A stretch of 64,000 nucleotides of DNA from Caballeronia sordidicola (GCF_000729995.1 NZ_JNFG01000020.1:372001-436000), one strand, 5' to 3'. Counted from the stretch's first letter, positions 1-9,221 are shown. Notes: generated by a model not told the origin, from the letters alone. A program made the numbers and translations.

Positions 1-1
1 C

Positions 2-394
2 GCTCGAGATCTACTGGCGTCAATCCCCGAAGATCGTTGGGCCGTGGTCACGTCGGCGGAACGCCCTCTTGCACTAAGGCGGCTCAAAGCAGCTGGATTG
101 CCCATACCCAAGGTCTTGTTCACCTCCGATGAAATCGCACGCGGAAAACCTGCGCCCGATGGCTTCATCGTGGCCGCGAAAGCATTAGGCGCTGCTCCCG
201 AGCGCGCTGTCGTATTCGAGGACTCGGCGGCCGGAATTGCAGCGGGACTGGCTGCCGGATCGCTGGTTATCGCCATCACTTCAACTTTACCCGTGGCTCG
301 GATTGATGCCTTGGGTCCACGAGGCTATCTTCACGATCTTCGAGGCGTACACGTCTCGGATGACAACGGGGAGATGCGTCTTCGGGTGGCCTGA
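2..394 (+). CDS. HAD-superfamily phosphatase, 3' part (5' end outside the window)
   Basis: The reading frame is open from base 2 and ends at 392-394, so only about the last 130 codons are present. The visible part carries three HAD hallmarks: a Thr-Ser of motif II in VVTSAERP, the motif III lysine in GKPAPDGF, and the motif IV acidic stretch in VVFEDSAAGIAAG. This arrangement is typical of the DOG1/Gph-like sugar-phosphate or glycerol-phosphate phosphatases with a helical cap, which act in the cytosol. The substrate cannot be told from the fragment, and the nucleophilic DxD motif lies upstream of the window. Confidence 0.85.
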   Translation, partial: ARDLLASIPEDRWAVVTSAERPLALRRLKAAGLPIPKVLFTSDEIARGKPAPDGFIVAAKALGAAPERAVVFEDSAAGIAAGLAAGSLVIAITSTLPVARIDALGPRGYLHDLRGVHVSDDNGEMRLRVA

Positions 395-977
395 GTGGTG
401 CAGCAGGTTGACTGAAGTTATCGACTAGCGCGGGTCTCATGTGCGCAACGGCATGAGCGTTCCGGTCCGTGACACGACCGGCGCTCGCTGGAATATATCC
501 GGTGTGCAATCGAGCACCGCGATCTCAATCACCCTCACTTCATCCGTGATTTGGCAGGAAGCAATTAGTCAAATCAACGCTCGACCGCTCCCGTGTTCGT
601 CTGATTTGTCGCTAACCAGCGTGTTGGTTTGGGGGCGTTAGTCGCGCCTTTGTCGATGATTGCATTCCCTTTACGTTTCTGATATCGGTCGAGCGAATAG
701 GCCGAATAAGCCGAGCTCGGTCGTGAGCGTAGGGATTTGCAAAAAGCGCATCTTCAAAGTTCGCTCTGGCTGGCACACGAAAGAAAACGCCGCACCGTGG
801 AGACACGGTTTTCATTTCAATCGATCCATATTCGAATCGCGGGGCCGGTACGGTTCGATTGACTGAATTATCAGGGAATGCCGACACGCCTTTTCGGTGC
901 TCAAACGCGTAACGAAGCTTTGAAGCTTCAGCGCCTGACCATGTGCCTTCGCTTGTGAGCGATAAATCAAACCTTGC
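395..977. other. Gene-poor interval
   Basis: This 583-base stretch between the HAD gene and the outer-membrane protein gene has only short, mutually overlapping open frames with no recognisable product. I see no RNA gene or convincing terminator. It presumably holds the promoter of the downstream gene, but no -35/-10 pair stood out. Confidence 0.4.
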
Positions 978-2159
978 ATGACGGGATTAGTATTGATGAA
1001 ATTATGCAAGCGAGACTTAAGCGCTGTACTTGAATTGCGACGAAGGATAGGGCCGTTACTAGGCTGCGTCGTTCTCACTGTTTCATTCACCGGTGTTGCG
1101 TCTGCCGAGGGCAAATTCACAGACACGGAAGACGGCATGTTCGACTTGAGCGATATGTTGCTGTCGCATCGCGGAGTGTTGCCGGTACCTACTATTGTCA
1201 CGGAACCTGCGGTGGGTTACGGGCTCGGTCTCGGCCTGCTTTACTTCACCATGCCCAAGCATGATGCCGATGCGCCTCAGAGCGAGGTCAAAAGCTCAGC
1301 GCCTCCCAACATCACCGGTTTGGGTGGCTTTGCGACAGGTACCCATAGCTGGGGTGTAGGACTGATGCACTTTCACACGTGGGACGACGACCGGATTCGC
1401 TATCTTGGCATCGTGGGAAAGATCGACCTGCATTTGAATTACTACGGGGCGGACGGCGGATCGCACGCGTATCAGCTCAGTGGCGTGGCCGTTGTTCAGC
1501 AGCTCTTGTTCCGCTTGGGCAATAGTCCATGGTACGTAGGCCCGCGCTACACGTTCCTGGATTCGAACACGCGGTTCGGGCCCATTCTTCCAAACGGACT
1601 GCTTGATTTCAAGAATGAACAACGCGTCGCCAAAGGCGGCGTGGTCGTTGACTACGATACCCGCGACAACTTCTTTTTCCCGGGCAAGGGAACCTATGCC
1701 GAGTTGGAAGCGGAAATCGCGAGAGGCGGGCTAGGCAGTACTTCAAACTTTCAGATGGAGACGGCAAAGGGTTATCACTGGATCCCGCTCGCTCCATCAT
1801 GGGTCCTCGGTATGCGCGCCGACACCGGATTTTCTCAAGGCGATATCCCGTTCTTTGCACAGCCTTATGTCTCGTTACGCGGCGTGTCGGACGCGAAGTA
1901 TCAGGACCGCAATCAACTGACGGGCGAACTCGAGCTCAGGTGGAACGTGGCGCCGCGTTGGTATGTGCTCGGTTTTGGCGGTGCGGGCAAAGCGTACGGC
2001 AACCTTCACTCGCTGTCAGATGCACCAACGGCTTATGGATTCGGAACCGGCTTTCGTTATCTGATTGCCCGCAAGCTGGGTCTGACGATGGGTATCGACG
2101 TTGCGCGCGGCCCCGGCCAAAACGCATTTTATGTTCAGGTCGGGAGTGCGTGGCGCTAA
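978..2159 (+). CDS. BamA/TamA-family (Omp85-type) outer-membrane barrel protein without POTRA domains
   Basis: The product is 393 residues with a hydrophobic signal segment at about 29-43 ending in VASAEG. After a short periplasmic stretch it continues as alternating beta strands to a C-terminal GSAWR. The layout matches the surface-antigen (D15) barrel domain without preceding POTRA repeats. The region around residues 215-240, with DYDTRDNFFFPGKGTY, resembles the strand/turn DxRDNxxxPxxG signature of Omp85 barrels. The family is integral to the outer membrane; its cargo is unknown. A second in-frame ATG at 996 gives a more usual signal peptide and may be the true start. A MipA/OmpV-like gene follows 45 bases downstream, suggesting co-transcription. 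Confidence 0.75.
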   Translation: MTGLVLMKLCKRDLSAVLELRRRIGPLLGCVVLTVSFTGVASAEGKFTDTEDGMFDLSDMLLSHRGVLPVPTIVTEPAVGYGLGLGLLYFTMPKHDADAPQSEVKSSAPPNITGLGGFATGTHSWGVGLMHFHTWDDDRIRYLGIVGKIDLHLNYYGADGGSHAYQLSGVAVVQQLLFRLGNSPWYVGPRYTFLDSNTRFGPILPNGLLDFKNEQRVAKGGVVVDYDTRDNFFFPGKGTYAELEAEIARGGLGSTSNFQMETAKGYHWIPLAPSWVLGMRADTGFSQGDIPFFAQPYVSLRGVSDAKYQDRNQLTGELELRWNVAPRWYVLGFGGAGKAYGNLHSLSDAPTAYGFGTGFRYLIARKLGLTMGIDVARGPGQNAFYVQVGSAWR

Positions 2160-2204
2160 GACCTGAACCTGAATTCGAGGCGCTCCTATTTCACCGGCCG
2201 GCTA

Positions 2205-3026
2205 ATGAAAAACCACTCGATTCAAGCAAGCCTGCGCGTTGTTTTGCTGGCGACATGCTTCCTCATCGCTCAGGGCAGCCGGGCGTCGTCCGTCGATCTC
2301 CCCGGCGAGATTCCCAGCATGGTCGGCGCAGGGGTCGGGTCCACAACAGACTACACGGGGGCCAAGGACCGCTTTGTCGGCGTTGCCCCAGGAATACGCT
2401 ATGTGACCGATGGCGGCCGGTTGTTCGAGCTATATGGGCCCTATGCCCAATTCGATTTTGGCGGCCTGACAGGGCTGCAATATGGTCCATCCGTGGAGCT
2501 GCGCCTGGGACGGAGTCATGTTGACGATCCGGTGGTTTCGCAGGTCCATGACGTGCACACGACCGTGGAAGCGGGTGGCTTTATAGGATACGAGTACGAT
2601 AATCAGGGCGCTTTCCCGTATCGCCTGCGGGGGTCCGTGACGGTCGTGACCAACGCGGGCATTGTGTATCCCGGAGCACGGGTATCGATGAACGGCAGTC
2701 TGTGGTTTCCCGTGCGACAACGCATCTTCGTGGGCACCGGAGTCGGCGCGAGCTGGGTGAGCCAGGGATTCAATCAGGTGTACTACGGCGTTACAGAGGA
2801 GGACTCGGCGCGCAGCGGCCTGCCTGCCTTCAGTCCTTCCGGCGGACTTGAGCAGATGACCGGGTGGCTTGCCGCGATCTACCGGATCGACAAACACTGG
2901 TTCAGCGGAGCAATGATTTACTACCAGCGGCTAACAGGCTCAGCGTCCGACAGTCCGATCGTCACGCAGCGCGGAAACCGGAATCAAGTCACTTACGGCG
3001 TTGGGGTCGCCTACGCGTTCAAGTGA
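2205..3026 (+). CDS. MipA/OmpV family outer-membrane protein
   Basis: The 273-residue product has an N-terminal signal peptide (Lys at position 2, hydrophobic core about 10-22, then SRASS). The mature start PSMVGAGVGSTTDYTGAKD, the FVGVAPGIRY strand and the closing VTYGVGVAYAFK with a terminal aromatic-basic strand fit MipA/OmpV proteins, small outer-membrane beta barrels of about 250-280 residues. In Escherichia coli MipA is a scaffold for murein synthesis/hydrolysis complexes; in other species the members are linked to stress or antibiotic responses. It lies just downstream of an Omp85-type barrel gene on the same strand. No strong ribosome-binding site precedes the ATG. Confidence 0.8.
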   Translation: MKNHSIQASLRVVLLATCFLIAQGSRASSVDLPGEIPSMVGAGVGSTTDYTGAKDRFVGVAPGIRYVTDGGRLFELYGPYAQFDFGGLTGLQYGPSVELRLGRSHVDDPVVSQVHDVHTTVEAGGFIGYEYDNQGAFPYRLRGSVTVVTNAGIVYPGARVSMNGSLWFPVRQRIFVGTGVGASWVSQGFNQVYYGVTEEDSARSGLPAFSPSGGLEQMTGWLAAIYRIDKHWFSGAMIYYQRLTGSASDSPIVTQRGNRNQVTYGVGVAYAFK

Positions 3027-3066
3027 CTTAGCGGACTGCTCGCATGTCGGCGTGCGGCACCGGAAG

Positions 3067-3651
3067 CTAAAACCTTCCTTCAATGATTTCGCAATTTGAC
3101 GGCATGTCCACGCATCGAGCGGCGTCATCCATACTGATTTCGTTCAGGATGACTCGCACCGCCTGAAGGGTCCAGCCGTGTGTGACGACCAGCACGGTCT
3201 GGGGGCTGCTCAGCTTCAGGTCAGCGATCAGCGATTGAACGCGCGAGAGCATTCCCGTGAAGGGTTCGCCGTCCGGCGCGGCGGTAGTCGCCGGCGCGTG
3301 GGCAATGAATCGCTGAAATTCATCGCCTGACTTTCCTTCAAATTCGGCGCCGACCCGGTTTTCGTTCGCTAGCCGATTAACCACTTGCGGTACCTTCAGT
3401 ACCTCGTTGGCTAACCACGCGGTCTGGCGCGCACGCAGAAATTCCGAGGTCACGATAAGCTCGATTTTCTCGTCCTTCAGGCGCTCGCCCAAGGCCCTGG
3501 CCTGCGCTTCGCCTTTCTCTGTCAGATAAAAGCCGGTACGGGGATTACTGTTGCAAACACCGCGAACGTTGCATGGATATTCGCCGTGTCGCGCGAAGAT
3601 GATGCGTTTGGATGCGGTGCTGGGCTCGGACAACCAGTGTGTTTCGGACAT
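3067..3651 (-). CDS. Histidine phosphatase family protein
   Basis: The start at 3651 gives 194 residues; a further 14 codons are open upstream but would begin in low-quality sequence. The phosphohistidine loop is FARHGEYPCN near residue 18-27, the second arginine is in TSEFLRARQTAW, and the second catalytic histidine is in VLVVTHGWTLQAV near the C-terminus. These define the phosphoglycerate-mutase-like phosphatase fold. The substrate is not evident; the length is close to small broad-specificity family members. It converges with the MipA/OmpV gene and probably stands alone. Confidence 0.8.
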   Translation of the reverse strand: MSETHWLSEPSTASKRIIFARHGEYPCNVRGVCNSNPRTGFYLTEKGEAQARALGERLKDEKIELIVTSEFLRARQTAWLANEVLKVPQVVNRLANENRVGAEFEGKSGDEFQRFIAHAPATTAAPDGEPFTGMLSRVQSLIADLKLSSPQTVLVVTHGWTLQAVRVILNEISMDDAARCVDMPSNCEIIEGRF

Positions 3652-3803
3652 GTAGTGAAGAGGGGACAAGGAACGTGGGACCGATTGTACCAATCAGAAC
3701 GTGCCTTAAGCTTGGCCGCCCTGGTGACGCGGGACTGGATAAACGCAGCATCCTTCACGGCGTGCACGTGCTGACAAGCGCCGCGGACTAGCACTGAACA
3801 CTA

Positions 3804-5396
3804 TCAGCCACGTCCATGCCGCGCAGACACCTCTTGCAAGTCGAGGTCATGCTCGAGAACGTGCAGCATCTCATCGTGAATGGCGCCTGAGCGATGCATA
3901 CGGAGCAACTCCTTGCGCCCGGCGGCAACGGCCGCCAGGATGACATCGAAATGAGTGGTACGTTCCTCATGCGGGAAGTCTGTCCGGTCACCGTATGCTT
4001 TGGTGATTGTTGCCCGGTAGGTGTATTGCTCGAGCAACCGGGGATGAATCACCTTGCCCTCGCTGTCGTGTACAAGCGGCTCGATAGCGGCGAGTTGCGC
4101 CGCCTCCAGTCTCGCCCATGCTTGCGGCTCGGTCAGATGTTGAGCGCTGGAATCCGGACTGCGATCAGGGTTGATCCATTGGATGAGAAGGCCAATGGTG
4201 GTTCCTTGCAGCAACACGGTCACCAGGATGACGGCAAACGACGCGACAAGGATCAAATCCCTCCCGGGCATGGTCTCTGGAAGCGACAGCGCAACCGCGA
4301 GGGTGACCACGCCGCGCATGCCGGCCCAGCTTGTTATGGTTGCCGTTCGCCAATCAAGCGCCACGTTCCCGCGGTCGCGGCCAGTCAAGCGCCGCCATGA
4401 CGTGTTGAAAAACTCGGTAGCGAAGACCCACACGAAGCGCGACAGGACCACTGCGCCGAGCACGGCGGCAACCGCTGGCGCGAGCGTGAAAAGTGCATCA
4501 CCGGCGCCGCCGGACCGGGCGATGACACCTCGAAGAGACAGCCCGATCAGAATGAATACGAGCGCTTCGAGAAGGAAGACAACGACCTGCCAGAATGCCA
4601 TGCCGCGCATGCGAACGGTAGCGCTCAAGACTTCGTGTTGATACCAGCCGAACGTCAGGCCGGCCGTGACTGTCGCGATCACGCCCGAGACACCGAGCAT
4701 TTCGCCAGCAATGTAGCTTATCCATGCGGTCAATACGCTGGTGGTGATGATGAGATAGTCGTCATCAAGGCAGCGGACGATCTGCACGATCAAATAACCT
4801 ACAACGCCACCGACCACCACGCCACCCAGGCCGAGGAAGGCGAAGCTCGCCGCAGCATGTCCCATGCTGAACGTCCCGGTCAGCGCCGCTGCAACGGCGA
4901 AGCGAACCAGGACGAGGCCGGCGGCGTCGTTGAGCAGGCTCTCTCCCTCGAGGAGAACCATCAGCTTGCGCGGCAACGCGAGGCGTTCGAGCACGGCCTT
5001 GGCTGCAACGGCATCGGGCGGCGACACAATGGCGCCGAGCGCGAAGCAGACAGCCCAAGGCAGTCCGGGCACAACCAGATGGGTGACCACCCCGACGGCA
5101 AGCGTCGTGAACGCAACGGCGCCAATGGCGAGCAGCAGGATGCCGCCGAGATTGCGCTTGAGTTCTTCCCACACGGAGAAGTAGGCGCCGTCCATGAGGA
5201 GTGGAGGCAGGAATACGACAATCACCAGGTCCGGGTCCAGGTGAACCGGCGGCAGGCCTGGCACGAATGCCATGGCAATGCCACCTATCAGCAGCGCGGC
5301 GGCGGGGGGCAACTTGAGACGCTTGGCTAGCAACTGCAAGCCGATCATCACGATTAGCGAGAGCAGAACGAGCTTGAATGCGGAGACGGAGGACAT
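3804..5396 (-). CDS. Na+/H+ antiporter, CPA1 family
   Basis: The 530-residue protein has about 12 hydrophobic segments in the first 410 residues and a charged helical tail of about 115 residues. The core motif LLEGESLLNDAAGLVL at about 137-152 is the family's ion-binding signature, with the conserved Asp following Asn. Members exchange cytoplasmic Na+ (or K+) for protons across the inner membrane. The length fits NhaP/YjcE-type bacterial CPA1 proteins. The gene is divergent from the PhzF-like gene. No regulator is adjacent. Confidence 0.88.
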   Translation of the reverse strand: MSSVSAFKLVLLSLIVMIGLQLLAKRLKLPPAAALLIGGIAMAFVPGLPPVHLDPDLVIVVFLPPLLMDGAYFSVWEELKRNLGGILLLAIGAVAFTTLAVGVVTHLVVPGLPWAVCFALGAIVSPPDAVAAKAVLERLALPRKLMVLLEGESLLNDAAGLVLVRFAVAAALTGTFSMGHAAASFAFLGLGGVVVGGVVGYLIVQIVRCLDDDYLIITTSVLTAWISYIAGEMLGVSGVIATVTAGLTFGWYQHEVLSATVRMRGMAFWQVVVFLLEALVFILIGLSLRGVIARSGGAGDALFTLAPAVAAVLGAVVLSRFVWVFATEFFNTSWRRLTGRDRGNVALDWRTATITSWAGMRGVVTLAVALSLPETMPGRDLILVASFAVILVTVLLQGTTIGLLIQWINPDRSPDSSAQHLTEPQAWARLEAAQLAAIEPLVHDSEGKVIHPRLLEQYTYRATITKAYGDRTDFPHEERTTHFDVILAAVAAGRKELLRMHRSGAIHDEMLHVLEHDLDLQEVSARHGRG

Positions 5397-5562
5397 GGAT
5401 TTGCCTTCGGAGCGTCGGTCGGCGAAGCTTACCCGACGGCGGCATTTCGCCGGAATTCAGATGTGCAGCGGATACCACGCGAGGTCTTCGCTTGGGCTAG
5501 TGACCCGCAGAAATGGCCTTTCCTTTCGCGATGTCCGCTTGGGACCGTGTTGTGCTTGGCTT

Positions 5563-5590
5563 TGACCGGACCATGACCGTACTATGACGA
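5563..5590. repeat. Three TGAC elements at 11-base spacing
   Basis: TGACC begins at 5563 and 5574 and TGACG at 5585, giving three short elements in helical phase about 25-50 bases upstream of the PhzF-like gene. Such phasing is compatible with a protein-binding site, but the motif is short and could be chance. Confidence 0.3.
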
Positions 5591-5613
5591 CAATTGCTAA
5601 CCCAGGTGATTAA

Positions 5614-6420
5614 ATGAACATCGAACGGTATAGATGCTTTGGAGCAACAGCGCTGAGTGGCAACGATGCGGTGGTCGTCTCCGGTCCCGAACTTTCAGGC
5701 TGGTCGCTTGAGGACCGGCAACAATTCACTATCGACGAACATGCTCACGCGTGTGTTTTTGTAGATGCGGATGGTCCGGCAAGCGGCCAACTCACGCTGG
5801 ATTTTTATTACCCGCATGCACGGAGCCCTTTGTGTCTGCATGCGTCGCTAGCGGCCGCCGACCATATCTGGAAGACAGGGCAGCACGGTGGTGTTTTGCT
5901 GCTGAAGTCGAGCATGAAAAAGCAACCGCTGGCGTTCGATCGAGCAGGCGACAATATCTTTGTGTCGGTCGATATACAGCAGGCAGATTTCCCCGATGTT
6001 TCCATTTCCGACGTAGCAAAGTTATTTCGCTGTGACCCGGGCGTGCTTGCATCGTCTCCCGATGTAGCCTCCGTAGGCAGTCCCAAGCTTCTCGTGGAAG
6101 TAGCTAGCGAAGATGTCCTGTATTCCCTGCGCCCGGATCTGGAGGGCATCACAGAATGGGGGCGAACGAATGGCGTCAATGGTTGCTTCGCCTATACGCG
6201 CATGGGCGCAAGTCCGAACCAGTACGCCGGCCGCAACTTCAATCATCTCGATGCGACGCTGGAAGACGCTGCGACCGGTGTCGCCGCTGGGGCACTGAGT
6301 GTCAGGTTGAATGCGGATATAACGGTGTATCAAGGGCAGAATCTGGATAACCCGTGCGTGATTCGCGCCTCTCGCACAGAAGGGAAGATAAGGGTGGGTG
6401 GCCGCGTAACAACGGCGTGA
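5614..6420 (+). CDS. PhzF family protein, divergent
   Basis: The 268-residue product has the PhzF plan: an N-terminal strand with SGNDAVVV where relatives have GNPAAVV, a middle segment SPLCLHASLAAA in place of the usual FCGHATLAAA, and a late motif RNFNHLDATLEDAATGVAAG corresponding to the R.F.P..G..EDPATGSA signature. The family comprises the phenazine isomerase PhzF and many uncharacterised isomerases/epimerases with a diaminopimelate-epimerase fold. Here the glycine of the GHAT motif is missing, and the residue expected as the catalytic glutamate in the SET motif seems to be a histidine in AHACVFV. I place it in the family but would not assume PhzF chemistry. It is alone on the plus strand. 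Confidence 0.7.
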   Translation: MNIERYRCFGATALSGNDAVVVSGPELSGWSLEDRQQFTIDEHAHACVFVDADGPASGQLTLDFYYPHARSPLCLHASLAAADHIWKTGQHGGVLLLKSSMKKQPLAFDRAGDNIFVSVDIQQADFPDVSISDVAKLFRCDPGVLASSPDVASVGSPKLLVEVASEDVLYSLRPDLEGITEWGRTNGVNGCFAYTRMGASPNQYAGRNFNHLDATLEDAATGVAAGALSVRLNADITVYQGQNLDNPCVIRASRTEGKIRVGGRVTTA

Positions 6421-6527
6421 CGCGGCAAGCTTGCGGCAGAGCAGTGTCTGGCCAAAGATATTCAATCCAGTCGGGCCATCGACCGATGTCCTAAACTGAA
6501 AAGAGCGCTCAACCAAGCGAGACTGCC

Positions 6528-7187
6528 ATGATGCCTACACCCAAGCTCGCCTTCGCCTCCGTGTCGGGGGTTTTGCTCTATCTCGGACTTGCGGTGCTTG
6601 GATGGGGTGGCTTCACTGCGTTCTTCTCGCATCGGGCGCTGAGCGTCGTGGCTATTGTCACGCTGCTGTTGTCGGTCGTGACGATCTTCAGTCGCGTCAA
6701 CCTGAGTTCGGGTGAGCGTGAGGACCGTGGTAACCGATGGGTTATCGCAGCCTTGATAATACTTGGACTGCTGCAAGCGTATCTGCCGGCTTACACGGAC
6801 CGCAAGGAATTCTGGACATTCGACGGCGACAGCCTCCGCTGGCTTGGCGTGGTCTTGTTCATCGTCGGCGGCGTGCTGCGGATATGGCCAGTTTTTGTGC
6901 TTGGCCATCGGTTCAGCGGGTTGGTTGCCATTCAGCCCGGCCATACACTGGTCACGACCGGCATGTACGGTGTCATCCGGCATCCCAGCTATCTGGGTCT
7001 GCTCGTCAATTCACTGGGCTGGGCTTTCGCGTTTCGTTCAGGAGTCGGCGTATTGCTCATGCTGCTGACCATCCCGCCGCTCGTCGCGCGCATCCGTTCT
7101 GAAGAAACGCTGCTGCACACGCAGTTCGGGGCCGAATACGATGCCTATCGCGCCCGTACGTCGAGATTGATTCCGGGACTTTACTAA
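6528..7187 (+). CDS. Isoprenylcysteine carboxyl methyltransferase (ICMT)-like membrane protein
   Basis: The 219-residue protein has about five hydrophobic segments. The C-terminal third carries the ICMT/PEMT-type signature: GMYGVIRHPSYLG around residue 145-157, then a hydrophobic helix, then RIRSEETLLHTQFG followed by YDAYRARTSRLIP at the end. These RHPxY and E-E elements bind S-adenosylmethionine in the family. The bacterial members are inner-membrane methyltransferases of unknown acceptor. Nothing in the neighbourhood suggests a prenylated substrate. Confidence 0.85.
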   Translation: MMPTPKLAFASVSGVLLYLGLAVLGWGGFTAFFSHRALSVVAIVTLLLSVVTIFSRVNLSSGEREDRGNRWVIAALIILGLLQAYLPAYTDRKEFWTFDGDSLRWLGVVLFIVGGVLRIWPVFVLGHRFSGLVAIQPGHTLVTTGMYGVIRHPSYLGLLVNSLGWAFAFRSGVGVLLMLLTIPPLVARIRSEETLLHTQFGAEYDAYRARTSRLIPGLY

Positions 7188-7468
7188 GCCCTGCAGATGA
7201 AAGCGACGTTGGCGTAAGCTGCGTCAAGTTATCTGACGGCCGGCATGCGCTTCCTTACCCGCTGAAAGACTTGAGGCCGGTTCGGTTGACCGGGCAATTG
7301 CAACAGGAAGTTTCTGCCGGCAGCGGATACGCCCCGTTCGGGCGCTTGCTCATTGCGAGAATGTAACTGTGTAATGCCGTGAAAAATGACTGTAGCGTGA
7401 ATGTCGACTTGGCTCTCTAGGATGCATGAACGCAAACCGTTGCGATTCATTCATGCAAGGAGATTCCC

Positions 7469-7690
7469 ATGCTCAGCCCTCACGAGTTGTCGACACTGCT
7501 GCTGATCCAACACTCGCCGTCGCAAGTGGAACCTCAATGTTCCGACGTGGCGAGTCTCGAGCACGAGCACCTCGTCAGCATTGATGCGAGCACGAATGGT
7601 CGGGCTACGCCGCGCCTGACTTCACAAGGCTCCGAATTACTGCAGCAATTGCATCGCTTCTGCACCCGTGAGTTTGCCGAGAACCACTGA
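7469..7690 (+). CDS. Small hypothetical protein of Burkholderia type
   Basis: The 73-residue frame starts 4 bases after a good AAGGAG ribosome-binding site (AAGGAGATTCCC). It opens MLSPHELSTLLLI, has a central EHEHLVSIDA, and ends with a short helix RLTSQGSELLQQL. The sequence resembles small one-domain hypothetical proteins common in Burkholderia genomes that have a winged-helix-like size, but I cannot assign a function. It stops 8 bases before the convergent TetR gene. Confidence 0.6.
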   Translation: MLSPHELSTLLLIQHSPSQVEPQCSDVASLEHEHLVSIDASTNGRATPRLTSQGSELLQQLHRFCTREFAENH

Positions 7691-7697
7691 ATCTGCC

Positions 7698-8300
7698 TTA
7701 ACACGCGCCGCCGTTCGCCACAGGTTCATTGCCGTCCTGCGTCATGACGAGTGCATGCGCCGCGGTGAGAATCGACAGCGCCAGTTCGTGATCATCTACC
7801 GCACGCGCCAAAGTGATTGCTCCCACGATAGTGGCCGCGACCCCCAGCCCCAGCGTTTCGCCTCCGCTCCCCGCCGCTTGCGTCAACTGATCTGCAAGCC
7901 GCCGCAAGTGCGTGGTGTAGAGCGCTTTCACGTCCGCCGTTGCGTGCACCGCATCGCCAGCGAGTGCGCAAAGCGCGCATCCGGTGCCGGGATTATCCGC
8001 GTGAGCGGGGTGCAGGTAAGCATCGGCGATTGCTTCGAACGGTGTCTTTGAATGTTCCGCCGCATCGGCCGCGCGCGACATCACGCGTGCCTCGCCCCGC
8101 GTCATTGCCTGTTCCAGCGCAGCGACGATCAACGCATCGCGCGATGAAAAATGTCCGTAGAACGCGCCGTGCGTCAGCCCGGCGCTGCGCATGCAGTCGG
8201 CCACGCCCAGCGCCTCCAGCCCATGTTCGCGGATCTGCCGCGCGGCCGTATCCAGCACACGCTGCCTGCTTTCCGCCTTCTGCACTTGTGAAAAGCCCAT
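7698..8300 (-). CDS. TetR/AcrR family transcriptional regulator
   Basis: The start at 8300 gives 200 residues, a normal TetR length; a longer open frame to 8660 runs into the divergent gene and was not used. The N-terminal helix-turn-helix spans about residues 10-55, with QVQKAESRQRVLDTAARQI, then GLTHGAFYGHFSSRDALIVAAL as the recognition helix and following turn. The remainder is a helical ligand-binding domain of the TetR_C type with a CALCALAGD segment often seen in regulators of short-chain dehydrogenases. It is divergent from the SDR gene at 8445 and likely represses it and itself. Ligand unknown. Confidence 0.88.
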   Translation of the reverse strand: MGFSQVQKAESRQRVLDTAARQIREHGLEALGVADCMRSAGLTHGAFYGHFSSRDALIVAALEQAMTRGEARVMSRAADAAEHSKTPFEAIADAYLHPAHADNPGTGCALCALAGDAVHATADVKALYTTHLRRLADQLTQAAGSGGETLGLGVAATIVGAITLARAVDDHELALSILTAAHALVMTQDGNEPVANGGAC

Positions 8301-8339
8301 CGCAATCCTCGCTTGACAATCTGCATGACGAGGATAATA

Positions 8340-8369
8340 CTGAATTTGTGGATTATGTTCAACATTCAG
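8340..8369. promoter_or_regulatory. Candidate TetR operator (imperfect inverted repeat)
   Basis: CTGAAT at 8340-8345 is mirrored by ATTCAG at 8364-8369 in the 144-base gap between the divergent TetR and SDR genes. The six outer bases match perfectly and the inner bases partly (TTG against CAA). The position between the two starts is where a TetR repressor of this pair would bind. This is inferred from position and symmetry only. Confidence 0.4.
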
Positions 8370-8444
8370 ATTGATGGCGCATTGTAGTAGCCGATGCAAT
8401 CTTTCAGCCGCGACCGGGCGGCGACCAGCACAGGAGAAGGACTC

Positions 8445-9221
8445 ATGCGATTCAGTAATAAAACTGCCCTGATTACGGGCGGAAACAGCGGTATCGGTTT
8501 TGCGACAGCGAAGTTGTTGATTGCCGAAGGGGCGCGCGTGGCGATCACGGGGCGCGACCGTGCGAAGCTCGACGAGGCGGTCTCCGAGCTGGGCGCAAAC
8601 GCGCTCGGCATTCAGGCGGATCTGGACGATCCCACAGCAATCGATTCGGTGATCAAGCAAGTCGGCGACGCTTACGGTTCGCTTGATATCGTGTTTGCCA
8701 ACGCGGGAATTTCAGGGCCAACGCCATTGGGCGGTACTACCGCTGCTGCGTTCGAGGCCATCCTGCGCACCAACGTGACCGCGGTCTTCCTGACGGTTCA
8801 GGCAGCGCTGCCGTTGATGTCGGCGGGGGGATCGATCGTGCTGAATGGTTCGGTCATGCGCGAGCTTGGCCGGGCGGGTACGGCGGCGTATTCGGCGTCC
8901 AAGGCCGGCATTACCGGCATGGCGAAAGTGTTCGCCGGCGAGCTGGTGCAACGCGGCATTCGCGTGAACACGGTGATCCCCGGCGGCACCCGTACGCCGA
9001 TCTGGACGCGCGGTGCACGGGCGGGCGCCACGATCGACGGCACGGAAGAAGCGTTGTCGTCGGCTATTCCAATGGGACGCTTCGCGGCCGCCGAAGAAGT
9101 CGCGGCGGCGGTTGCGTTCCTTGCGTCGGATGGTGCGTCCGGAATCACGGCGGCCGAGATAGTGGTCGACGGCGGCACGATCGGCGCGCCATGGGGCGCA
9201 CCAGCGCTTCGCGCAAGTTAA
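8445..9221 (+). CDS. SDR family NAD(P)-dependent oxidoreductase
   Basis: The ATG at 8445 follows AGGAGAAGG closely and gives 258 residues. The Rossmann nucleotide motif is TGGNSGIG at about 10-17, the NAG motif is in FANAGISGP, the catalytic Ser is in GSIVLNGSV, and the YxxxK motif is AYSASKAGITG. TGRDR after the second strand, with an arginine, suggests NADP(H) preference. The C-terminal SGITAAEIVVDGGTIGAP is standard for classical SDRs. It is divergent from a TetR gene, a very common arrangement for small repressor-controlled detoxification reductases. The substrate cannot be deduced. Confidence 0.88.
   Translation: MRFSNKTALITGGNSGIGFATAKLLIAEGARVAITGRDRAKLDEAVSELGANALGIQADLDDPTAIDSVIKQVGDAYGSLDIVFANAGISGPTPLGGTTAAAFEAILRTNVTAVFLTVQAALPLMSAGGSIVLNGSVMRELGRAGTAAYSASKAGITGMAKVFAGELVQRGIRVNTVIPGGTRTPIWTRGARAGATIDGTEEALSSAIPMGRFAAAEEVAAAVAFLASDGASGITAAEIVVDGGTIGAPWGAPALRAS

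Noticed and set aside
7229..7450. Minus-strand 73-codon open frame
   Set aside because: No ribosome-binding site or recognisable features and no similarity to neighbours.
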